This document shows, piece by piece, positions 1 to 7,378 of a stretch of DNA of 42,415 nt; the first letter of the stretch is position 1; each line of letters begins with the position of its first letter. The stretch covers positions 621,197-663,611 of the forward strand of contig NZ_BMVL01000003.1 in the NCBI RefSeq assembly GCF_014650695.1, in the 5' to 3' direction. Source of the stretch: Streptomyces avidinii. GTDB taxonomy: Bacteria > Actinomycetota > Actinomycetes > Streptomycetales > Streptomycetaceae. A program made the translations under genes and the position numbers. Under the pieces are notes generated by a model. It was not told the DNA's origin. It worked only from the letters and a program-made list of their open reading frames with translations, and searched no databases.

Positions 1-9
1 ACGGGGTGC

Positions 10-435
10 ATGACCGTAACCAAGACGACCGTCCTCGTCCTCGACAGCGCCGAGCCCGAGCTGCTGGCACGGTTCTACGCCGAGCTGCTCGGAGCCACGA
101 CCGGACCGGCCCCGGGCGACGGGGAGCTCCTCCTCGTCACCGGCCGCACCGGCGTGGTGGTCGGAATCCGCCGTGACCCGGGCCACGTCCCGCCGAGCTG
201 GCCGCTCCCGGAGGGCTCCCAACAGGCCCACCTGTGCATCCTCGTGGAGGAGCGGTCCCTCGACGAGGCCGAGCGCGAGGCCGTGGCCCTCGGGGCCCGC
301 CCGGTGGCCGCCGAGGACGACGGGAGTCTGTCGGGCAGCCGCACCGTCCTGCGCCGCTACGCCGATCCGGCCGGCCACGCGTTCGCGCTCGCCGCGGTAC
401 GCGCGGCCCCCGCCGCCGGCAGCTCCGCAGGCTGA
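10..435 (+). CDS. VOC (glyoxalase-like) family protein
   Basis: The 141-aa product has the one-domain layout of the vicinal oxygen chelate superfamily. It opens with a beta strand and a helix containing the usual 'ARFYAELLG' motif (about residues 20-28), and ends with 'YADPAGHAFAL' (about residues 117-127), the family's last metal-side strand. Members bind a metal ion and are dioxygenases, glyoxalases or resistance proteins. This one resembles the actinobacterial stand-alone glyoxalase-like proteins of unknown substrate. The N-terminal strand lacks an obvious metal histidine, so catalysis is uncertain. The ATG lies only 9 bases from the window edge, so upstream context is not visible. Confidence 0.8.
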   Translation: MTVTKTTVLVLDSAEPELLARFYAELLGATTGPAPGDGELLLVTGRTGVVVGIRRDPGHVPPSWPLPEGSQQAHLCILVEERSLDEAEREAVALGARPVAAEDDGSLSGSRTVLRRYADPAGHAFALAAVRAAPAAGSSAG

Positions 436-513
436 GACCGCACCTACGCGTGGGGCCGTAGGCGGACGGACCGACCACCAGCTCCCCGCCGGCTGGAGCC
501 CGAGGACGCCCGC

Positions 514-872
514 ATGCTGCACACCGCGCTCGGAGGCGCGGGCTTCCTGCTGCCGGGGGTGACGGCCGGGGCGCCGGGCGCCGCGTACAGCGCGCTGGTC
601 GTACGAACCCTGGAGGTGTGCGATCGGCTCACCCGGGTGCCGCTCGTCGTGCGCGCGGCGGCCATCGGGGCCGGGGTGGGCGCGCTGGCGTGTTCACGGG
701 CGTCGTACGGGCCCCGCTCACCGGCGTCGTCCTGGTCGTGGAGATGACGGGTGCCGGCGTGCTCCTGCTGCCGTTGCTGATCGCGTGCTTCGCCGCGACG
801 GTGACCGCGAACCGTCTGGGGAGCGAACCCCTCTACGACACCCTGCGCCGCCGGATGCTCGAACGCACCTGA
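514..872 (+). pseudogene. Decayed ClC-type chloride channel remnant
   Basis: Two reading frames carry pieces of a ClC chloride channel/transporter. The first frame (514 to about 690) has hydrophobic, glycine-rich sequence ending 'AAAIGAGVGALA'. The second (about 690 to 872) has the conserved late helix 'FTGVVRAPLTGVVLVVEMTG', then 'LLPLLIACFAATVTANRLG' and 'EPLYDTLRRRML', matching the ClC C-terminus. A normal ClC is over 400 aa. Here the N-terminal half and the central selectivity region are missing, and the surviving parts are in different frames. It is therefore read as a deletion-plus-frameshift relic. The C-terminal assignment is firm, the first half less so. Confidence 0.68.
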
Positions 873-962
873 CGATGCGAGCCGGCCCTCACCGGGCGAC
901 CGCCGCCCGGGCGGCGGGGACACCGGCCGTAGGGTGGCCGGAACCGATCGAGGAGGACCGAC

Positions 963-1286
963 GTGGCGAGCATCGTGATCGTGCAGACGACCGTGGACGA
1001 CGAGGACAAGGCGTACGAGATGGCACGGGCCGCGGTGGAGGCCCGGCTGGCGGCCGGTGTGCACGTCGACGCACGGATGACCTCCTTCTACTGGTGGAAG
1101 GACGCCGTGCAGCACGAGCGGGAGTACCGGCTCTCCTTCAAGACGACCGCCGAGAAGGTCGCCGAGCTGCAGACGTGGGTGCACGAGCGCCACCCGTACG
1201 AGGTGCCGCAGTGGATCGTGCTGCCGACCACCGCGGCCTCTGAGGAATACCTGGCGTGGGTGGTGAAGGAGACCAGGACCCGGTAG
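963..1286 (+). CDS. cutA: Divalent-cation tolerance protein CutA
   Basis: A 107-aa CutA1 protein, the usual length for this small trimeric family. Diagnostic motifs are the N-terminal 'VQTTVDDED' (about residue 7), the central 'RMTSFYWWKD' (about residues 38-47) and 'HPYEVPQWIVLP' (about residues 77-88). The family is linked to copper and divalent-metal tolerance in bacteria, but its biochemical role is unsettled. The GTG start at 963 is preceded by GAGGAGGA about 5 bases upstream. No metal-responsive neighbour is visible. A GC-rich hairpin follows the stop codon. Confidence 0.93.
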   Translation: MASIVIVQTTVDDEDKAYEMARAAVEARLAAGVHVDARMTSFYWWKDAVQHEREYRLSFKTTAEKVAELQTWVHERHPYEVPQWIVLPTTAASEEYLAWVVKETRTR

Positions 1287-1299
1287 CCGGGCCGCCCCC

Positions 1300-1334
1300 G
1301 GGGCGCCGCCGGTAAAAGCCTGCGCCCCGGCGGC
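1300..1334 (+). terminator. Probable terminator after cutA
   Basis: Just after the cutA stop the sequence can form either of two overlapping stems. One pairs GGGGCGC (1300-1306) with GCGCCCC (1322-1328). The other pairs GCCGCCGG (1305-1312) with CCGGCGGC (1327-1334). Both are perfect and mutually exclusive. There is no T-run, as usual in Streptomyces. Confidence 0.5.
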
Positions 1335-1357
1335 CGTCCCGCGTTATGGTGACCGGC

Positions 1358-1426
1358 ATGAACGTCAACGGCCCCCGCAGCACCGCGACCGCGCGAGCGA
1401 CCAGCTCGCCGGTTGCCGCCGCCTGA
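1358..1426 (+). CDS. Putative alanine-rich leader peptide upstream of the AlaRS paralogue
   Basis: A 22-codon ORF with six alanine codons, ending in three consecutive GCC codons directly before TGA. A -10-like box TATGGT (1345-1350) ends seven bases before the ATG, so the mRNA would be leaderless, as for several known Streptomyces leader peptides. An alternative ATG at 1346 adds four codons. About 130 bases of GC-rich sequence with small hairpin potential (for example CGGAC/GTCCG around 1453-1466) separate it from the alanyl-tRNA synthetase paralogue. A run of the codons loaded by the downstream enzyme is the signature of ribosome-mediated attenuation. This is inference: the ORF is short and alanine codons are common at high GC. 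Confidence 0.35.
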   Translation: MNVNGPRSTATARATSSPVAAA

Positions 1427-1559
1427 CGTACCCCTTCCCTCTCCCCGGCGACCGGACAACGGTCCGTCGGCTGTGCCGTGGGCGCTGCTGCCCCGGTCGG
1501 AGACCGGACGGTCCCGTTCTCCGGTGCCTCTCCCGCTCCCCTGCGAAGGAGTCACCCCC

Positions 1560-2732
1560 ATGCATACCGACCAGCTGGCCGACACGTTCGTCGAGTACTT
1601 CGAGGAACGCGGCCACCGCCGCATCGTCGGCTCGACGCTGCTGCCACCGCCCGGCGACCCCGTCCTCTTCACCACCTCCGGCATGCACCCGCTCACTCCG
1701 TACCTGGAGGGCCGGCCCCACCCGCTCGGCCGGCGGCTCGTCAACGTCCAGCGCTGTCTGCGCACCACGGACCTGGAGGAGGTCGGCGACCCCACCCACC
1801 TCACGGTCTTCGAGATGCTCGGCACCTGGTCACTGGGCGACTACGACGGCCCGGTCAGTCTCGACTGGGGGTACGGGCTCCTCACCGAGGGACTGGGCAT
1901 CGATCCCGGCAGGCTGTACGCCACCGTCCACGCCGGCGACGAACGGACCGGGACCGGACCGGACACCGCTTCCCTGCGGCTGTGGCAGGACCGCGGCGTC
2001 CCCGTCGAGCTCACGGTGGAGGACAACTGGTGGTCCAACGGCCCCGTCGGACCGTGCGGCCCCGACTCGGAGATCTTCCTGTGGAGCGGTGACGGCCCGC
2101 CCCGGTCGACACCCACCGGCGACGACCGCTGGGTCGAGGTGTGGAACCACGTGACGATGAGTCACCGCCGGCTCGACGACGGTTCCCTCGTACCCCTTCC
2201 CCGGCGCAACGTGGACACCGGCCTCGGCCTGGAGCGGCTCGCCTCACTGCTCCAGGGCAATTCGTCCGTGTTCGAATGCGACGTCTTCGACCCCTGGCGC
2301 GGCCTCGTGCCGACCGTGTGGCCCCTGGACGAAACGTCGTTGCGCGTGGTCTGCGACCACCTGCGCTCGGCCGTCGTGGTCCTTGGGGACGGCGTGCGCC
2401 CGGCCAACACCGGCCGGGGCTACGTCCTGCGACGCCTGGTGCGACGGGTGCTCACCCTGTTGTGGCGGGACGACCCCTCGCGCGGCGTCGGAGACCTGCC
2501 GGACGAGCTGGTGCGGCACACCCTGGACCGCTTCCGGCAGGACATGCGGCCGGGTGACGTGGTCCGGATCCTGCTGGAGGAGGAGCACCGGTTCCGCCGG
2601 CTCCTGGAGCGCGGACGACAGGTGCTCGCCCGCCCCCGGTTCCGGGGACCGCTGACCCAGGAGGACCTCCACTACCTCCACGACACCCACGGGCTGCCGC
2701 GCGAGCTGGTCACGAACCTGCGGCAGGAGTGA
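1560..2732 (+). CDS. Alanyl-tRNA synthetase paralogue, catalytic domain only
   Basis: The 390-aa protein aligns with the N-terminal class II aminoacylation core of AlaRS. Visible motifs are 'FTTSGMHPLTPYLEG' (about residues 38-52), 'VQRCLRTTDLEEVG' and 'FEMLGTWSLGDY' (about residues 63-97), 'NWWSNGPVGPCGPDSEI' (about residues 156-172) and the motif-3 segment 'VDTGLGLERLASLLQG' (about residues 218-233). It continues into the tRNA-contact helices ('NTGRGYVLRRLVRRVL') and stops. Full bacterial AlaRS is about 880 aa, so the editing domain and C-Ala domain are absent. Such stand-alone cores are annotated in actinomycetes as alanine-tRNA-ligase-related proteins. They could charge tRNA, activate alanine for another pathway, or act in inhibitor resistance. 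The ATG at 1560 has GAAGGAG about 10 bases upstream. Confidence 0.85.
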   Translation: MHTDQLADTFVEYFEERGHRRIVGSTLLPPPGDPVLFTTSGMHPLTPYLEGRPHPLGRRLVNVQRCLRTTDLEEVGDPTHLTVFEMLGTWSLGDYDGPVSLDWGYGLLTEGLGIDPGRLYATVHAGDERTGTGPDTASLRLWQDRGVPVELTVEDNWWSNGPVGPCGPDSEIFLWSGDGPPRSTPTGDDRWVEVWNHVTMSHRRLDDGSLVPLPRRNVDTGLGLERLASLLQGNSSVFECDVFDPWRGLVPTVWPLDETSLRVVCDHLRSAVVVLGDGVRPANTGRGYVLRRLVRRVLTLLWRDDPSRGVGDLPDELVRHTLDRFRQDMRPGDVVRILLEEEHRFRRLLERGRQVLARPRFRGPLTQEDLHYLHDTHGLPRELVTNLRQE

Positions 2733-2810
2733 CGATGCGGCGGTCCGGGGTGCGGCGTGCGCTCGGCGGCGGGGGAGCGTACGCCGTGCCCCGGCTGGTT
2801 CGGGGGATGA

Positions 2811-2946
2811 CGGCACCGGCCGGACCTTCGGCGACGGCGTGGTACGGGTGCTGCGCAGCCAGGGCCACTGCGCCGGGCACGTGATCGTCCACGCCCCGCT
2901 CCGCAACCCCGCGCCGGACGGCCAGGGCCAGGGCCAGGGCCGGTGA
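2811..2946 (+). pseudogene. Possible gene remnant, function unknown
   Basis: One frame reads as natural protein without a proper start: 'RTFGDGVVRVLRSQGHCAG', then 'HVIVHAPLRNPAP', ending in a Gly-Gln repeat and TGA at 2944-2946. I do not recognise it. It follows the AlaRS paralogue by about 80 bases and precedes a palindromic repeat. The rest of 2733-2996 shows no gene. Confidence 0.25.
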
Positions 2947-2996
2947 CAGGGGACTGCTGACCGGAACGAGGGACCGGAGCCGGGGCGTCGGCCTGG

Positions 2997-3158
2997 GCCG
3001 GCTCTTCCGGATCTTGCCGGGCCCGCGGCGCCCGGCATCGCACCTCGCTGCGTTGTCGGGCCCGCCCCGGTACGTCCAGTACAAGACGACCCTCCGCCGT
3101 GCGATGCACGCCGCCGGACGCCGCGGGCTCGGCCGACAAGATCCGAAGGAGACGGCCT
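2997..3158. repeat. 160-bp palindromic repeat with inverted boundary motifs
   Basis: The element begins with GGCTCTTCCGGATCTTGCC (about 3000-3018) and ends with its imperfect reverse complement, GACAAGATCCGAAGGAG (about 3135-3151). Inside are the perfect arms GCATCGCAC (3035-3043) and GTGCGATGC (3099-3107), and a further pairing between GCGGCGCCCGGC and GCCGGACGCCGC. The whole can fold as one long imperfect hairpin lying between a plus-strand and a minus-strand gene. It could act as a bidirectional terminator or be a MITE-like dispersed repeat. The right boundary abuts the stop codon of the next gene, and related half-copies occur elsewhere in the window. Confidence 0.65.
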
Positions 3159-5630
3159 CTAGCCCGCGCTGACCGCCGTCACGTGAGCGGAGCCGTCCCG
3201 CAGGGCGGTGATGCGGACCTGCCCCGCCGGGAAGGCGTCCCTGCCGTTCGGGCCGGGTATCTGCGCGAACGGCGTCCAGGAGCCGTCCGGCCTCCTGACG
3301 TTGTGCCAGATCCGTCCGTCGAGCCCGACCGCCACCACCTGGGCGGAGCCGTCGGGCGTCCCCGCGATGCCGATGGCGCTCGCCCCCATCGTGGGCGTGG
3401 TGACGCCCCGCGGGGGCCGGAACCCGGTCCACGAGCCGTCCGCCCGCCGCAGCTGGTGGTACACGATCCCGTCGAGCCCGATCGCGAGGACCTGGGCGGA
3501 CCCGTCGGGCATTCCGGTGATGGCCAGGGCCGGTCCGGCGAACGTCGGGGCCCCGTTGTAGCCGGCCGGCCGCCCCCAGGGGGTCCACGTACCGTCCCGC
3601 CCGCGCACGCAGTGGTACATGGCACCGTCCGTGCCGTAACTCAGCAGCTGGGCGGACCCGTCGGGCATGGCCGTGATCGACACCTTCGTCGCGCCCCAGC
3701 GGCTCTTCGCGGTGAGCCCGGGCAGGGGCCGGAACCCGGGCAACCCGCCGTCGGCGCGCCGGAGCTGGTGGTAGGTGGTGCCGTCCATGGCCGTCACCAC
3801 GAGCTGGCAGGTCCCGTCGGGGAAGGCCGCGATATCGGCCTCGCGGACGGTGAACCCGGTCGAGCCGTCCGGCCCCGGGACGCGCTGCCAGGGCTGGAGC
3901 GTGGCCGAACCCCGTACGGTGGTCAGCCACAGACCGTTGTCGGGCGCGATGCCCAGCACCACGACCGAGCCGTCCGGCAGGCCGGCCGCGGCGCTCTGCA
4001 CCCCCGCGAACGATCCGGCGCCCTCGGCACCCGGCAGCGGACGCATGCTGCTCCACGCGCCGTCGGGGCGCCGCGCGGTGTGGAAGAGCACCCGCTGTTC
4101 GACGTCGTACGGGGGCAGTTGCGCGGAATAGAACCACACCGGGTTGGTGATGGCCACCAGTTGGTCCAGCGTGGTGGACGCGGGCTTGGGCCGGCGCACC
4201 TCGGCGCGGACGAACATGGAGGCCTTGCCCCAGCCGCGCCAGCGCAGTTGCCCCCGGCCGCTGCCGTCGATCCAGGTGGCGGCCATGATGCCCCACTCGG
4301 TGTACAGCGTGGCGATGCTGTCCGGGGCGCCCGTCACATTCAGGGTCACGTCGACGGCGTCGAAGAACGACAGGGGAAGCTCCTCGCCGGGTCCCGCGAC
4401 CGACCCGCCGGTCCGGGCGGTGAAGTCGAGGGTCACGGCCGCGGATTCGACGGCGTAGGACCGGCCCAGGCGCAGTGCGTCCAGCACGGCGGGCGTCGAC
4501 AGACTGGCGGCGTGCACCACGTTGTGGGGGCGGCCGACGGCGTCCGCGGGGCTGTGCGCGTCGCTGTTGCCGACGGCGGCGACCCGCTTGCCGAGGCAGA
4601 GCATGACGTGCCAGGCGGCGATGTTGGCCGCGTCGTCCAGGGTCCAGGGCCCGTTCCACACCTCCAGCGCGTCCACCCGGTCGAGGCCGAACTCCCAGAA
4701 GGATCCCGCCGCGGGAGTGAGGGGATGGGCGGCAATGGTGAGTCCACCCAGGCTGTGCACGCGGCGGGCGTGGCTCTCGAACACCCCCGGGTTCGCGGGG
4801 CCGTAGCGCCAGTCCACCCATTCGCCCTGCGGCAGACCGACGGCCAGCCAGTGGCCGTGCCGGGTGGTGACCTCCTCGGCGTTGATGACCAGCAGGTCGG
4901 TCGGGACGTTGCCGCGCCAGGTCACGCCGGTGGAGCTGGTGTTGTGGTCGGACGTGGCGATGAAGTGCATCCCCTCCTGGCGGGCGGCCGCGACGATCTC
5001 GTCCACCGTGCGCTGCCCGTCGGAGTGCACGCTGTGCAGGTGCAGGTCGCCCCGGTACCAGCCGGGCCCCCGCCCGGCCACCGCCGTCGGCAGGATGTCG
5101 TACGGGGCCCGGGGCAGCGGGTCCCCGTGGTGCAGGGTGACGTCCACCTGCCAGGCCATACCGCCGGCGGCGCCGACCATGGGCCCCAGGACGACGGACC
5201 AGCCGCCGGGTTCGACGGGCCCCGGCGCGTACCCGGGGGTGGCGTCCGCCGCGGAGAGCGTGAAGCCGGACCGTGCGCCGCCCGACCAGCCGCGGAAGCC
5301 GGACGGGCCGAAGATGCCGAGGTCCAGGATCCCGGCGGCGGCGTCATGGGTGGTGGCGACGGAGATCCGCTGGACCCCGGCGGGGACGTCGAAGGCGACG
5401 TACGCCCACTGGTCGGTGCCTTGGGGGGAGTGGCCCCGGTAGCTGGTGGTCACCGTGTCGGTCCCCTGGCCGCGCGTCGTGGCGTGCGCGACCGGCGCGG
5501 GTAAGAGCGCGGCGGCTCCGCCCGCGGCCAGCAGGGCCCCCAATCGGAGCAGGGACCTGCGCTCGAACTGCGGGCCGGGATCGGGCGCATCACTCGGGAG
5601 GTGCTCACTCGGGAGGTGTTCACTCGGCAC
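3159..5630 (-). CDS. Tat-exported PHP-domain phosphoesterase with C-terminal propeller repeats
   Basis: An 823-aa protein starting at GTG 5630, with GGAGAG about 9 bases upstream. A Tat signal follows: 'ERRSLLRLGALLAAGGAAA' ending 'APVAHA'. After a beta-sandwich segment comes a PHP metal-dependent phosphoesterase domain with 'GDLHLHSVHSDG', 'ATSDHN', 'AAHPLT' and 'VGNSDAH', the histidine/aspartate metal ligands of the family. The C-terminal ~300 residues hold at least five repeats of the form 'PDGSAQVxxxGLDGxxYHxxRRADGSW', typical of a lectin-like or tectonin-like beta-propeller. Inferred role: an extracytoplasmic phosphodiesterase or phosphatase tethered to glycans or the envelope. The first residues contain a duplicated 'PSEHL'. 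Its stop codon abuts the dispersed 3' repeat. Confidence 0.82.
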   Translation of the reverse strand: MPSEHLPSEHLPSDAPDPGPQFERRSLLRLGALLAAGGAAALLPAPVAHATTRGQGTDTVTTSYRGHSPQGTDQWAYVAFDVPAGVQRISVATTHDAAAGILDLGIFGPSGFRGWSGGARSGFTLSAADATPGYAPGPVEPGGWSVVLGPMVGAAGGMAWQVDVTLHHGDPLPRAPYDILPTAVAGRGPGWYRGDLHLHSVHSDGQRTVDEIVAAARQEGMHFIATSDHNTSSTGVTWRGNVPTDLLVINAEEVTTRHGHWLAVGLPQGEWVDWRYGPANPGVFESHARRVHSLGGLTIAAHPLTPAAGSFWEFGLDRVDALEVWNGPWTLDDAANIAAWHVMLCLGKRVAAVGNSDAHSPADAVGRPHNVVHAASLSTPAVLDALRLGRSYAVESAAVTLDFTARTGGSVAGPGEELPLSFFDAVDVTLNVTGAPDSIATLYTEWGIMAATWIDGSGRGQLRWRGWGKASMFVRAEVRRPKPASTTLDQLVAITNPVWFYSAQLPPYDVEQRVLFHTARRPDGAWSSMRPLPGAEGAGSFAGVQSAAAGLPDGSVVVLGIAPDNGLWLTTVRGSATLQPWQRVPGPDGSTGFTVREADIAAFPDGTCQLVVTAMDGTTYHQLRRADGGLPGFRPLPGLTAKSRWGATKVSITAMPDGSAQLLSYGTDGAMYHCVRGRDGTWTPWGRPAGYNGAPTFAGPALAITGMPDGSAQVLAIGLDGIVYHQLRRADGSWTGFRPPRGVTTPTMGASAIGIAGTPDGSAQVVAVGLDGRIWHNVRRPDGSWTPFAQIPGPNGRDAFPAGQVRITALRDGSAHVTAVSAG

Positions 5631-5680
5631 AGCCGTGCTCTCCGTTCGCGTGGGCTGGAAGGGAAGGCGTGCGGGACTCC

Positions 5681-5740
5681 GTTGCGGTGCGGTGCGGTGC
5701 GGTGCGGTGCGTTGCGGTGCAGTGCGGTGCGGTGCGTCGC
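5681..5740. repeat. Pentanucleotide tandem repeat (GGTGC)n
   Basis: Twelve consecutive 5-bp units, mostly GGTGC with GTTGC, AGTGC and GTCGC variants, fill 5681-5740. They lie about 50 bases upstream of the PHP-protein GTG start, inside its probable promoter or 5' UTR, and just downstream of the SDR gene's 3' repeat. Confidence 0.9.
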
Positions 5741-5750
5741 CGGGCGTCGC

Positions 5751-5778
5751 GGGCCCGGCAGGATCCGGAAGAGCCGGC
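5751..5778. repeat. 3'-flanking repeat, solo half-copy
   Basis: Reads GGCCCGGCAGGATCCGGAAG and then AGCCGGC on the plus strand, directly against the stop codon of the minus-strand SDR gene. It matches the copies at 2997-3158 and 18839-18866. Confidence 0.75.
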
Positions 5779-6570
5779 CTAGCGGCGTGCGCGCTGGGCA
5801 TCGACGATCTGCCGCACCGTCCCGTCAGCGCCGGACCGGGCCTGGACGCGCTCGGCGAAGCCGGGGAACTGCCCGGCGATGGCGCTCAGCAGGCGCAGCT
5901 CCAGCGGCGCGACGTTGACCTCGCACAGGTCGCGGCGCACCGCTCGTACGACGCCGTCGGCCACCTGGCCGGGCGTGACGGTCCGGATGCCGTTCGGCGT
6001 GGTGGCACCGGTGGCCGCGAACATCCCGGCGTCGCGGACGAAGCCGGGCTGGACCAGGGACACCCCGACCCCCGTACCCCTGAGCTCCTGACGGAGCGCG
6101 AGGGCGAAGCCGCGCAGCCCGAACTTCGTCGCGTTGTACAGGGAGGTCGACTTGGTCGCCGCCTTGCCGGAAATGGAGCCGACCAGCACGATGTGCCCGC
6201 GGCCGCGGGCCACCATGGGCTCGGCGAGCAGCCGGGACAGCAGCAGGGGCGAGCGGAGATTGACGTCGAGGGCGCGGTCGAGCTCGTCCTCCGTGTAGTC
6301 CAGCAGGTCGCCGCTGGCGGGCAGGGCGGCGTTGGCGACGAGGATGTCCGCGTCGGCGCAGCTCTCGGCGAGCCGTATGACGTCGGACCGTACGGCCAGA
6401 TCGGCGACCACGGTGCGGGCTCCGCATGCGTCGGCGGTGGCCTTGAGGGCTTCTTCCCGCCGCCCGGTGACGGTGAGCCGGGCGCCCTGCGCGGTCAGGC
6501 CTGCGGCCAGGGCCGCGCCGATGCCTCCGGTGGCACCGGTGAGCAGAACGTTCGATCCGGATATGTCCAC
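5779..6570 (-). CDS. Short-chain dehydrogenase/reductase (SDR)
   Basis: A 263-aa classical SDR. It shows the nucleotide-binding 'TGATGGIGAALA' (about residues 11-22), 'ILVANAAL' (NAG-like motif, about residue 85), catalytic serine in 'VLVGSISG' (about residue 135) and 'YNATKFGLRG' with the catalytic Tyr and Lys (about residues 148-157). The substrate is not predictable. I prefer the GTG at 6570 because GGGAG lies six bases upstream; an in-frame GTG at 6576 and upstream codons to 6642 are possible but would run into the operator. It is divergent from a TetR-family gene, with an 18-bp palindrome between them, so it is the likely target of that regulator. Confidence 0.9.
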   Translation of the reverse strand: MDISGSNVLLTGATGGIGAALAAGLTAQGARLTVTGRREEALKATADACGARTVVADLAVRSDVIRLAESCADADILVANAALPASGDLLDYTEDELDRALDVNLRSPLLLSRLLAEPMVARGRGHIVLVGSISGKAATKSTSLYNATKFGLRGFALALRQELRGTGVGVSLVQPGFVRDAGMFAATGATTPNGIRTVTPGQVADGVVRAVRRDLCEVNVAPLELRLLSAIAGQFPGFAERVQARSGADGTVRQIVDAQRARR

Positions 6571-6597
6571 GATCACTCCCGTGCGGCGTCCATCAGT

Positions 6598-6615
6598 TGT
6601 TCGTTCGAACGAACA
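6598..6615. promoter_or_regulatory. 18-bp perfect palindrome, probable TetR operator
   Basis: TGTTCGTTCGAACGAACA is its own reverse complement. It lies 28 bases before the SDR start and 95 bases before the divergent TetR start, the usual place for an operator controlling both genes. Confidence 0.8.
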
Positions 6616-6710
6616 GTAGGGACGGCGTGGTGCGTTGTCCACACCGCGGCCGGCATCGACTCCCCGGTCCTGCCAGGGCGGTTGGGTCGGGCGTGGGGCA
6701 GAATTACGCC

Positions 6711-7283
6711 ATGCCCCATGCTTCCGACACCCGCCAGAGCATCATCGACGCCGTACTGCGGATCATCGGGCAGGACGGCATCGCCGCCGTCACCAACCGG
6801 CGGATCGCCAAGGAGGCCGGCGTCTCCCTCGGTTCCGTCACCTACCACTTCGCGACCCAGCACGAGCTGCTGCGCGAGAGCCTGCTGCACTTCGTGGCCG
6901 AGGAGACCCGGCACTTCACGACGCTCGCCGACGAGTGCTCCGACGAGCAGTTCGACATCGGGCAGGCGGCGGAGGTGGTGGCGCAGGTCGCGGGCGGCAA
7001 CGCCTTCGACAGCCGCCACATCGCGCCGTTCGAGCTGTACGTCCAGGCCGGGCGCGACGAACGGCTGCGCGCCGCCGCGGCCGAGTGCTTCGCCGCCTAC
7101 GACCTGCTGGCCACCCGGATCCTGACCCACCTCGGCGTGGCGGAACCCGAACGCCTGGCGGGCGTGGCCGTCGCCCTGGTCTTCGGGCAGCAGTTGCGCC
7201 GCCTGGCGACGGGCGCGCCCGCCGAGGACCTCGTCGACACCCTGCTGATCCTCACGAGGTTCACCCCCACCCAGACCCCGTAG
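6711..7283 (+). CDS. TetR/AcrR-family transcriptional regulator
   Basis: A 190-aa repressor. The N-terminal helix-turn-helix is clear: 'RQSIIDAVLRIIGQDGIAAV' then 'NRRIAKEAGVSLGSVTYHF' (about residues 28-46), where 'GSVTYHF' is the recognition helix. The C-terminal ligand domain is divergent. The ATG at 6711 lacks a strong ribosome-binding site, but translation further upstream would overlap the palindrome. It probably represses itself and the divergent SDR gene through the 6598-6615 operator. The effector is unknown. Confidence 0.9.
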   Translation: MPHASDTRQSIIDAVLRIIGQDGIAAVTNRRIAKEAGVSLGSVTYHFATQHELLRESLLHFVAEETRHFTTLADECSDEQFDIGQAAEVVAQVAGGNAFDSRHIAPFELYVQAGRDERLRAAAAECFAAYDLLATRILTHLGVAEPERLAGVAVALVFGQQLRRLATGAPAEDLVDTLLILTRFTPTQTP

Positions 7284-7319
7284 AGCCCGCAGACGCGGTG
7301 GGTCCGATGGACGCGGAAG

Positions 7320-7355
7320 GCCCCGCGCCCGGCGCAGGTCTGCCGGGCGCGGGGC
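7320..7355. terminator. Bidirectional terminator hairpin
   Basis: A perfect 14-bp stem (7320-7333 with 7342-7355, core CCCCGCGCCCGGC) closes an 8-base loop. It lies between the convergent TetR and NUDIX-like genes. Confidence 0.8.
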
Positions 7356-7378
7356 GCGTCACGCGACGCGGGGTTAGT

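Noticed and set aside
1305..1560. T-box riboswitch upstream of the AlaRS paralogue
   Set aside because: I found no T-box core sequence (TGGNACCGCG-like) and no recognisable Stem I; the leader-peptide reading fits better.
2710..4821. 703-codon minus-strand frame overlapping the PHP protein
   Set aside because: Out-of-frame reading of the propeller repeats; Arg/Gly-rich low complexity.
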